From CAYHPY01 sp964358485 (GTDB lineage: Bacteria > Elusimicrobiota > Elusimicrobia > UBA1565 > UBA9628): 64,000 nucleotides of DNA. The position numbers were made by a program, and so were the translations under genes. The notes under the pieces were generated by a model. The model had not been told where the DNA came from, did no database searches, and was given only the letters and a program-made list of their open reading frames with translations. Where the stretch lies: contig CAYHPY010000002.1 in NCBI GenBank assembly GCA_964358485.1, positions 127,842 to 191,841 of the forward strand, in the 5' to 3' direction. Of this stretch, positions 58,098 to 64,000 are shown piece after piece. The stretch's first letter is position 1. Every line of letters starts with the position of its first letter.

Positions 58098-59041
58098 CGG
58101 GCCTCCAGTAATACTTTCGCCACGCGAAAGGCGCCTTTGCCGTCCAACAATTTTCGGCCCGCATTCGACATTTTTTTTCGCAAAGCGGGCCGGAAATCTA
58201 ATTTCTTTAGTTCCGTTGCCAACTTCTTTTTAAATTCCGTTGCTTTTCCTTCCCCAATCGAAATCGCCGCCCCGGCCTCTTCGAGGCCGCGGATGTTATC
58301 ACCTTGGTCTTTCCCCAGGTTGACCGCCACCGTCGGGGTTCCGATGAAGGCCAGCTCGTAAAGGGTTTGGCCGCCCGCCGAGACCGCCGCGTCGGCTTTT
58401 TCGATGAGTTTCCTTAGATGGGGCAGGTCGCGGTAGGCGAAGACGTTTTTCCGCTCCGTTTTCAACGGCGCGGCCAGCGGCCCCAGGACCACGTGGATGC
58501 GGGCCTTGGGCAAGGCGCGGGCCGCGGTGTCCACGGCCGCTCCGGCCAGTCCCCAGCCGTCCCCGCCGCCCAGGACGATGAGCAGGTCCCGGATCCGCGG
58601 CAGGGTCGCCTTGGAGCCGCGGGGGGTCCAATACTCGGACCGCATGGGATGGAATTTGGGGCCGACCAGGAAGCCGCAGCCCGAGTCGGCCTTGAAGGAC
58701 ATGGCGGGCGCGTAGATGTGGCTGCTCAAAATCCAGTCGCAAGGCCCGGTCAGCGTTCCGAAATCGTCGAAATTGAGCAAGGTTTTGGACATCCGGCGGT
58801 TTTGGGCGTGGTCTTTCGGGGTGAAGCGGTAATTGTCCCCGACCAGGATGTCCCAGACCTTGCCCCCGGATTTTTCCGCGCGAAATCCCCGGGCGCGCAG
58901 CCAGGGCAGGCAGTCGTCGGCCACGTCCAGAAAGACCGGCTTGCGGCCGAGCCGCACCATGGCCTGGGCGATGGCCACGCAGCGCCCCAGGTGCCCGAGG
59001 CCGATGACCCGCCCGCTGTCAGCGCGAAACGCGATCCGCAT
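58094..59041 (-). CDS. pseG: PseG-like UDP-sugar hydrolase
   Basis: 315 aa, GT-B-like. The N-terminal FRADSGRVIGLGHLGRCVAI holds the GxGHxxRC motif with the catalytic His. IRDLLIVLGGGDGWGLAGAA and AVSAGGQTLYELAFIGTPTV bind UDP. PseG removes UDP from the pseudaminic precursor before condensation. SpsG in Bacillus is related. The 3' end (58120-58280) is notably AT-rich. It overlaps PseC by 23 bases. Confidence 0.88.
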   Translation of the reverse strand: MRIAFRADSGRVIGLGHLGRCVAIAQAMVRLGRKPVFLDVADDCLPWLRARGFRAEKSGGKVWDILVGDNYRFTPKDHAQNRRMSKTLLNFDDFGTLTGPCDWILSSHIYAPAMSFKADSGCGFLVGPKFHPMRSEYWTPRGSKATLPRIRDLLIVLGGGDGWGLAGAAVDTAARALPKARIHVVLGPLAAPLKTERKNVFAYRDLPHLRKLIEKADAAVSAGGQTLYELAFIGTPTVAVNLGKDQGDNIRGLEEAGAAISIGEGKATEFKKKLATELKKLDFRPALRKKMSNAGRKLLDGKGAFRVAKVLLEAR

Positions 59042-60167
59042 AGACTCGGTCGAGGACCTCCCGCAGGGTTCGGACCACCTTGTCCTGCTCCGGGTTGGTG
59101 AGCGTCGGAAACAGCGGCAGGGAGATGATCCCGGCGTAAAAGCGCTCGGCTTTCGGGCAGAGGCCCTTGGCGTAGCCGAGCTTTTCATAAAGGGGATGCC
59201 AGTAGACGGGGATGTAGTGGACCTGGACTCCGATGCCTTTTTTGCGCAGGGCTTGGAAAACCTCGCGGCGGCCCTCGGAGAAGCCGGGTTTGAGGCGGAT
59301 GACGTAGAGGTGCCAGGCCGATTCGCCGGCGGCGTCCCGGGGGGCTGTCTCCAATTCCGGGAAGTCGGCCAGAAGGCGGTCGTAGCGGGCGGCCAAAGCG
59401 CGACGGCGGGACAAGAATCGGGGGAGCTTCTTGAGTTGGCTCAGGCCCAGGGCGGACTGGATGTCGGTCAGGCGGTAGTTGAGGCCCATGTCGTCGACGA
59501 AATATTCCCAATCCGCCCCTTTGCGGATCCCATGGGCGCGGAAGGAGGCTAGGCGGTCCCGCAGGGCGGCGTCATCGGTGACCACGGCGCCGCCTTCCCC
59601 GGTGGTGATCGTCTTGACGGGGTGAAAGCTGAAGACCGTCATGTCGGCCAAAGAGCCCACGCGCTTGCCCCGTCGGGTCGCGCCCAGGGAGTGGCAGGCG
59701 TCGGAGATCAGGGTCAGGCCCTTGCGCTTGGCCAGGGCCCGGAAGCCCTCCAGATCGGCGGGAAGCCCGGCGTAGTCCACCGGGACCAAAGCGCGGGTCT
59801 GGGAGGTCAGCGCGGCTTCGCAGGCTTTAAGGTCCAGATTGCCCGTGGCGGGATCGATGTCGGCGAAGACCGGCCGGGCGCCCTGCCAAAGTCCGGCGGT
59901 GGCGGTGGAGGCGAAGGTCAACGGCGTGGTGATGAATTCGTCGCCGGACTTGAGGCCCGCCGCGGCGTAAGCGGCTTGCAGGGCCGCGGTCCCGTTGGAG
60001 AAGGCCACGGCGTAAGCGGCGCCGGAGGCCCGCGCCAGGGCCGCCTCGAACTCCGCGACCCGGGGTCCCTGGGTCAGCCAATCCGAGCGCAGGGCCTTGG
60101 CCACCGCGCGCAGATCGGCCTCGTCGATGGTCTGCCGCCCGTAGGGGATCGAGGGGGTTTTGCTCAC
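59019..60167 (-). CDS. pseC: PseC-type sugar aminotransferase
   Basis: 382 aa, DegT family. SIPYGRQTIDEADLRAVAKA, LRSDWLTQGPRVAEFEAALA, SNGTAALQAAYAAAGLK, ITTPLTFASTATAGLW and the PLP lysine in FSFHPVKTITTGEGG are PseC-like. YRLTDIQSALGLSQLKKL and HYIPVYWHPLY follow. It aminates the 4-keto sugar made by PseB. The start is GTG (GTGA overlap with PseB). Confidence 0.9.
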   Translation of the reverse strand: MSKTPSIPYGRQTIDEADLRAVAKALRSDWLTQGPRVAEFEAALARASGAAYAVAFSNGTAALQAAYAAAGLKSGDEFITTPLTFASTATAGLWQGARPVFADIDPATGNLDLKACEAALTSQTRALVPVDYAGLPADLEGFRALAKRKGLTLISDACHSLGATRRGKRVGSLADMTVFSFHPVKTITTGEGGAVVTDDAALRDRLASFRAHGIRKGADWEYFVDDMGLNYRLTDIQSALGLSQLKKLPRFLSRRRALAARYDRLLADFPELETAPRDAAGESAWHLYVIRLKPGFSEGRREVFQALRKKGIGVQVHYIPVYWHPLYEKLGYAKGLCPKAERFYAGIISLPLFPTLTNPEQDKVVRTLREVLDRVYADRVSR

Positions 60168-61228
60168 CGGGCCCGCGCGCCCTCCTTTTCCACCTCTTGG
60201 ACCATCTCCAGAAGCTGGCCTTCGGTCAGCCAGCAGTCGTTGACCTCGCTGGAATAGCGGAAGCCGTTGGGGAGGGCTTTGCCTTCGGGGTAGTTTCCGT
60301 CTCCCCACCAGGGGAACTGCGGCTTGACCATGTAGAGGCCGCCGATGTCGGCGCAGCGGGCGGCCTCGTCGTCGGTCAGGAGCGCCTCGTGGATCTTTTC
60401 TCCCGGCCGGATGCCGGTGATCTTGACCTTGCAGGACGGGGCCACGACCCGGGCCAGATCCGTGATTTTCATGCTGGGAATCCGGGGCACGAAAATCTCC
60501 CCGCCGTGCATCAGGCGCAGGGAGCGCAGGACCAGGGAGACGCCCTGGTCCAAGGTGATCCAGAAGCGGGTCATCCGGTCGTCGGTGACGGGCAGGACCC
60601 CGTCCTTGCGCTTCTCGATGAAGGCGGGGATGACGCTGCCGCGGCTGCCCACCACGTTCCCGTAGCGCACCACGCAGAAGCGGGTTTTGCGGGCGGCGGC
60701 GTAGGAATTGCCGGCCACGAAGAGCTTTTCGGCGCAGAGCTTGCTGGCCCCGTAGAGGTTGACGGGGTTGACGGCCTTGTCGGTGGAAAGGGCCACGACC
60801 CGCTCCACGCCCCGGTCGATGGCCGCGTTGATGATGTTCTGGGCCCCGACCACGTTGGTCAGAATGGCCTCGAACGGGTTGTACTCCAAGGTGGGCACCT
60901 GCTTGAGGGCCGCCGCGTGAACCACGAAATCCACCCCGTCGAAGGCGCGGCTCAGGCGTTGGCCGTCGCGGACGTCCCCGATGAAGAAGCGGATCCGCTC
61001 GTCCTTGACCACGGCGGCCATGTCGAACTGCTTGAGCTCGTCGCGGCTGAAAATGATGAGCTTCTTGAGCTTGGAGCGGGAGAGGACCGCGGCCGTGAAG
61101 CGCTTTCCGAAAGAACCGGTCCCGCCGGTGACCAGAACGGTTTTGCCGTCCAGGAAGGAGAAATCCTCGTTCTTGAACGCCAGGGCGTCGCCTCCGTTGC
61201 CGTTGGACGCCGTCGTTTTCTTTTTCAT
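60164..61228 (-). CDS. pseB: PseB-type UDP-GlcNAc 4,6-dehydratase (inverting)
   Basis: 354 aa. VLVTGGTGSFGKRFTAAVL binds NADP, then IIFSRDELKQFDMAAV, VHAAALKQVPTLEYNPFEAI and LSTDKAVNPVNLYGASKLCA with the Asp-Lys-Tyr catalytic set of the inverting type. It starts pseudaminic acid synthesis from UDP-GlcNAc. An N-terminal tail of about 20 residues is longer than usual. The ATG overlaps the regulator stop as ATGA. Confidence 0.92.
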   Translation of the reverse strand: MKKKTTASNGNGGDALAFKNEDFSFLDGKTVLVTGGTGSFGKRFTAAVLSRSKLKKLIIFSRDELKQFDMAAVVKDERIRFFIGDVRDGQRLSRAFDGVDFVVHAAALKQVPTLEYNPFEAILTNVVGAQNIINAAIDRGVERVVALSTDKAVNPVNLYGASKLCAEKLFVAGNSYAAARKTRFCVVRYGNVVGSRGSVIPAFIEKRKDGVLPVTDDRMTRFWITLDQGVSLVLRSLRLMHGGEIFVPRIPSMKITDLARVVAPSCKVKITGIRPGEKIHEALLTDDEAARCADIGGLYMVKPQFPWWGDGNYPEGKALPNGFRYSSEVNDCWLTEGQLLEMVQEVEKEGARAR

Positions 61229-61782
61229 CGTTTGATCTCCGGGCGCACGGGGGCGCCGTCCTCCATCAGGAATATGCAGCGGGGCCGCTCCCGCTCCGGG
61301 GAGGGCTCGTCGGACGCCAGAAACACCACCTCGGCGTCATCGGGCACTTCGGACAGGCGGGAGAGGCGGTGGATGCGGGCCCCGTAAAGGCTGAGGCCGT
61401 CGAGGGCCATTTGGACCAGCTCCGAGGTATCCTCCTGGCTGACGATGTAGAACTCCCTCAGGCCGTTGTGGTATTCGAGGTCCAGGGTCCGGCGGATGCC
61501 GGCCACCAGGGATCGGACATGCCGCAAGGTCCAGGCCGCGTAGTAGAAGGATTTCTTCGTCTTTTCCATCATCCCTTTGGGGGTGAGGATGTATTGGACC
61601 TTGTTCCAGGTGAGTTGGCGGGTCTTGAGCAGGCCCTTGCGCGCCAGGCGCTTGAGCAGGACATTGGTCATGCCCAGGGACAGGCCGATGTCCCCGGAAA
61701 GCTCCCGTTGGGTCTTGGTCGGGTTGCGGGCAAGCTCCTTGATCAGGGAAAACTCCGCTTCGGCGAGGGTGGAGGGGCTCAT
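61225..61782 (-). CDS. Winged-helix regulator, EPS-associated MarR-like
   Basis: 185 aa. The N-terminal winged helix is clear: FSLIKELARNPTKTQRELSG, IGLSLGMTNVLLKRLARKGL, NKVQYILTPKGMMEKTK. It resembles MarR-type regulators that open exopolysaccharide operons. The C-terminal 90 residues (EFYIVSQEDTSELVQMALDG) resemble a ligand-binding or nucleotide-like domain and are longer than in the typical short members. As first gene of the 27-gene chain, it probably controls the whole locus. Start ATG 61782 is the last start before the palindrome. Confidence 0.82.
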   Translation of the reverse strand: MSPSTLAEAEFSLIKELARNPTKTQRELSGDIGLSLGMTNVLLKRLARKGLLKTRQLTWNKVQYILTPKGMMEKTKKSFYYAAWTLRHVRSLVAGIRRTLDLEYHNGLREFYIVSQEDTSELVQMALDGLSLYGARIHRLSRLSEVPDDAEVVFLASDEPSPERERPRCIFLMEDGAPVRPEIKR

Positions 61783-61796
61783 TGGCGCCCAGGCTT

Positions 61797-61811
61797 GTTC
61801 ATAGAATGAAC
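61797..61811. promoter_or_regulatory. Candidate operator palindrome upstream of the 27-gene locus
   Basis: GTTCATAGAATGAAC is a perfect 6-3-6 inverted repeat. It lies just downstream of the minus-strand -10 box (61817-61812), over the expected start of transcription. It is a plausible site for the winged-helix regulator or for control of the divergent RraA-like gene. Confidence 0.5.
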
Positions 61812-61840
61812 ATTGTACCAATTGCCCGCGCCGGAGGCAA
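61812..61840 (-). promoter_or_regulatory. Promoter of the 27-gene nonulosonate locus
   Basis: The minus strand gives TTGCCT (61840-61835), a 17-base spacer, and TACAAT (61817-61812). It is the best -35/-10 pair in the window. The start of transcription would fall near 61805, about 23 bases before the ATG at 61782, so unlike other leaders here it is not leaderless. Confidence 0.6.
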
Positions 61841-61847
61841 ACTTTTG

Positions 61848-61853
61848 TATAAT
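61848..61853 (+). promoter_or_regulatory. -10 box of the RraA-like gene
   Basis: TATAAT, 29 bases before the ATG at 61883. GGAGG (61870-61874) eight bases before the ATG is a good Shine-Dalgarno sequence, so this gene uses ordinary leadered translation. No clear -35 was found at 17 bases. Confidence 0.5.
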
Positions 61854-61882
61854 CGCTTCCCGCGGGCTCGGAGGCTCTATAT

Positions 61883-62602
61883 ATGGAACAAACCGAAGAA
61901 ATCATTAGATATATCCGCCGCAACCGCCTCTCCACCACCGAAGTGACCGATGCCATGGGCAAGGCCGGCATCCTTCCCGGCTTGGCGCCCGCCACTCCCG
62001 ATCAATTCCGGGTGGGTCCCGTGCGCTGCGTGTTCACCGCCAACAACTCCAACCGGGATCTTCATGAGCAAATCAAGGCGGTCCGGGAGGGGGAAGTGGT
62101 GGTGGTCTTCGCCGAAAAATGCGAGGAGCGGGCCCTTCTGGGCGACCTGATGGCGCGCTTCGTTCTCCTGTACCGGGGCGCCGAGGCGTTGGTCGTCAAC
62201 GGCCTGGTGCGCGACGCCGCGCGCCTGCGGCGGGAGCGCTACGCCATTTGGTCCAAGGGGATGACCCCGCTGGGCTGCTTCAACACGCCCGCCAAGCCTT
62301 TTGCGCCCAAGGAGGCGGCCCGCCTGCGCGCCGAGCTCGACGGCGGGGTGGCGGTCTGCGACGACGGGGGAGTCACGATCATCGGCCCCAAACTCCTGAA
62401 CGGCGAATTATTGGAAAAGCTCAAGCGCATCGAGCTTCAAGAGGACGTCTGGTACTATTGCCTCAACACCCTCAAGTGGGACACCAAGAAGATCGTGTGC
62501 GACAAGGCCTATCTCAAGGAGCCCGAGGCCCTTCCGGCGGCCTACCACGGCCAGCTGGCCCAGCTCGAGCGGCCCTTGGACGGCACTCTGAAAAAGTCCT
62601 GA
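61883..62602 (+). CDS. RraA-like / HMG-aldolase-fold protein
   Basis: 239 aa. It matches the RraA/4-hydroxy-4-methyl-2-oxoglutarate aldolase family: TTEVTDAMGKAGILPG at the start, the central substrate loop FAEKCEERALLGDLMARFVL, and LVVNGLVRDAARLRRERYAI with the Arg-Asp pair of that family. The C-terminal 60 residues are extra. Its function here is unknown; it diverges from the nonulosonate locus and is often the kind of gene found beside such loci. Shine-Dalgarno GGAGG fixes the ATG. Confidence 0.8.
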   Translation: MEQTEEIIRYIRRNRLSTTEVTDAMGKAGILPGLAPATPDQFRVGPVRCVFTANNSNRDLHEQIKAVREGEVVVVFAEKCEERALLGDLMARFVLLYRGAEALVVNGLVRDAARLRRERYAIWSKGMTPLGCFNTPAKPFAPKEAARLRAELDGGVAVCDDGGVTIIGPKLLNGELLEKLKRIELQEDVWYYCLNTLKWDTKKIVCDKAYLKEPEALPAAYHGQLAQLERPLDGTLKKS

Positions 62603-62857
62603 CTTTTTAGAATCCTGCCCGGGCCGGCTCTGGCTCGGTGAGGGAGAAGTTGGGGAAGATGGGGGGCAGGGCGAGGTAGGGGCTGTTTTACATGTAGTCT
62701 TGCCGGCCATTCGAAATTCCTCGTCTAAATTCTATCTATAGGGTGTTCGGGTAGTCCTCTGAGCGAGGCAACCTCTCTCCTGCCCCTTAACACCGCCGCG
62801 CCTGCCCCGAACTAGCCGGTAGTTCACGTAGACCGGGGCCGCGGTCTGAGGGGCTCT
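62603..62857. other. 255-base intergenic region with a small hairpin
   Basis: No open frame with gene-like features was found. A purine-rich stretch at 62638-62680 precedes an AT-richer centre. A perfect inverted repeat GAACTA-GCCGG-TAGTTC (62809-62825) lies inside a larger CCCC/GGGG pairing. It is between two convergent genes, and could act as a bidirectional terminator, although no T-run follows it. Confidence 0.4.
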
Positions 62858-63439
62858 CTAATGGGCCGGTTTGTCCTTTTCCCCGGCGGTCTTTTCGGGC
62901 GGCGGTTTGCGACCGATGCCTTTGACCCAGAAGTCCATTTCCCGCTGGAAGAGGGCGCGGGTTTCGGGGGAGGTGATGTCGTAGTACTGGAATGGGGTCA
63001 GCGACGGCCCCGGGATTATTCTTCCCTTTTCGTCCAGTGGCCCAAAGGAGTAGCCTGCTTCAAGCAGTGCTCCGGTTGTGCTTACAAGAAGGTAGATCTG
63101 TTGTTCTTTTCGGGCGGACCTGTCCTTGTGGGCGACAAAAAACTCAACATGGGCGGCTTTTAGGGTTTCGGTTGATCGATCGAGGAACGCCCAGAAACCC
63201 CTGAGGTGCCCATCGGTAGAGGCTTTGGAGAATGACCATTCTTCTTTGATAGGGGAATTCTTCTGAATCCTTGGAAATCTTGTAATCCCCGCGGATTTCC
63301 CAGCTTCCCCCTGCGCGAGCAACCGCTGGATGGCGGACTCCATAGTGGGCGGGGCGCTTGATTTCAGGACGCTCGGTTCACCCCCGTTGACAAATTGGGG
63401 TAGGAGCAGCATACTTAAGGGAACCCACAGAGGCAGCAT
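62858..63439 (-). CDS. Exported protein of unknown function
   Basis: 193 aa from ATG 63439, chosen for a signal peptide (LPLWVPLSMLLLPQFVNGG). The mature part has a beta-rich centre (FWAFLDRSTETLKAAHVEFF, QQIYLLVSTTGALLEAGYSF) and a charged C-terminal tail. I recognise no family. Its codon use is more AT-rich than that of most neighbours. The ATG and the divergent TTG at 63441 are one base apart, so at least one start may be misplaced. Confidence 0.55.
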   Translation of the reverse strand: MLPLWVPLSMLLLPQFVNGGEPSVLKSSAPPTMESAIQRLLAQGEAGKSAGITRFPRIQKNSPIKEEWSFSKASTDGHLRGFWAFLDRSTETLKAAHVEFFVAHKDRSARKEQQIYLLVSTTGALLEAGYSFGPLDEKGRIIPGPSLTPFQYYDITSPETRALFQREMDFWVKGIGRKPPPEKTAGEKDKPAH

Positions 63440-63440
63440 T

Positions 63441-64000
63441 TTGAAATTCAAGTCTACAATTTTCCCGCTCTTTGCCGCCGGGGCCCTGTTGCTGCCCGGC
63501 CCGCTCTTTCCGGCAAATTCTCCCGAAGAATCGATTGATGATGAAGATGTGGGGCAGAAAAGGTTGATGGGGGACGCCCAGATCGATGATGCCTTGGGCG
63601 ACGTAGAAAAACTCAATGCCCCCACCCCGACACCTCCAACCCCCCGCCGAACAAAAGAAAAAAGAAGAGGAGCTCGCCAAACGCGACAAGCAAGTCGAAC
63701 GGCGCCTCAATGAAAAACCCAACAGCCCCCAGACCGCCGCCTCCGCGGCGCCCTATTTCCAGGCCCGCGGCGAAACCGACAAGGCCATCGAACAGGCCGA
63801 GCGGGGCCTCAAGCTGGCCCGCCCCGGCGGGGACCCGAAATTGACCGCGCGCCTGCTCTTGTCGCGGGGCTTGGCCCGCTATTTAAAGCGGGATTACGAG
63901 TCCGCCCACGCCGACGCCAAGCTCGCCCTGGAGAAAGACCCCAAGAACTGGGCGGCCTACGAGCTCTACATGTACTCCCTGGACAAGTGGCCCAAGGGCA
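63441..64000 (+). CDS. Exported TPR-like protein, frameshifted and partial
   Basis: The 5' part, from TTG 63441, encodes a signal peptide (STIFPLFAAGALLLPGPLFP) and an acidic stretch (SIDDEDVGQKRLMGDAQIDD). After the C6 tract at 63640-63645 the sensible reading moves to the +1 frame, which carries QKKKEEELAKRDKQVERRL and TPR-like helices (LLLSRGLARYLKRDYESAHA) to the window edge. Deleting one C restores one continuous protein. It is either a sequence error, a broken gene, or a slippage-controlled gene. The 3' end is outside the window. Confidence 0.6.

Noticed and set aside
4335..58241. AACGGAA as a DNA uptake sequence
   Set aside because: The copies found by eye are too few and too tied to AT-rich patches to claim enrichment without a full count.
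1..64000. CRISPR arrays, tRNA or rRNA genes, insertion sequences
   Set aside because: No regularly spaced direct repeats, cloverleaf-like segments or transposase frames were recognised anywhere in the window.

Overview
The window is GC-rich, fully coding bacterial DNA (no gap above about 260 bases) from a Gram-negative organism: it has an RND pump with a TolC-type outer-membrane protein, a MltC-like periplasmic lytic transglycosylase and lipid-linked surface-glycan genes. GTG and TTG starts are frequent, Shine-Dalgarno sequences are mostly absent, and operon-leading genes have a -10 box almost touching the start codon. The phylum cannot be read from this; an uncultured candidate lineage such as Elusimicrobiota would fit but is a guess. 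No tRNA, rRNA, CRISPR array, transposase or origin was seen.

Layout. (A) 1-15.6 kb, minus strand: a surface-polysaccharide locus with a sugar reductase, a glycosyltransferase-flippase fusion, two large membrane glycosyltransferase-like proteins, an O-antigen ligase/polymerase, a GT2, a WbaP-type initiating sugar-phosphate transferase, a GH8 glycanase broken by an in-frame TAG, a membrane spermidine-synthase-like protein and a DegT aminotransferase running off the left edge. (B) 14.7-18.8 kb: two exported proteins and a TMTC-like membrane/TPR protein. (C) 18.9-21.8 kb: a peroxide/iron stress operon (Fur/PerR regulator, rubrerythrin, Fe-S protein, DUF3501) with a palindromic operator on its promoter. 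(D) 21.8-25.6 kb, plus strand: lytic transglycosylase, then proB-proA. (E) 25.6-33.0 kb, minus strand: alpha/beta hydrolase, sugar nucleotidyltransferase and LegB-type 4,6-dehydratase; upstream of them an outer-membrane efflux protein and RND pump, closed by a perfect 30-bp hairpin. (F) 33.7-61.8 kb, minus strand: 27 consecutive genes with no intergenic base. (G) 61.9-64 kb: an RraA-like protein, an exported protein, and a frameshifted TPR protein running off the right edge.

Region F is the main feature. It starts with a winged-helix regulator and encodes PseB, PseC, PseG and PseI (pseudaminic-type sugar), then an unusual tailoring block (ATP-grasp ligase, methyltransferase, amidohydrolase, GNAT, PIG-L deacetylase, Gfo/Idh dehydrogenase, SpsF-type cytidylyltransferase fused to a class III aminotransferase). 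A HisF-HisH-WbpG amidotransferase module follows, which in other bacteria makes acetamidino groups. Next come the legionaminic-type genes: a CMP-sugar synthetase fused to a NeuB-type synthase, LegG, LegH, PtmE and LegC. It ends with a PhyH-like protein, an ABC exporter, three glycosyltransferases, a methyltransferase and a reductase. With the distant LegB, both nonulosonic acid routes look complete or nearly so. The cell probably makes two acidic nine-carbon sugars, modifies at least one of them, and builds them into a glycan.

Protein readings are by eye from translations and known motifs; no database search was possible.
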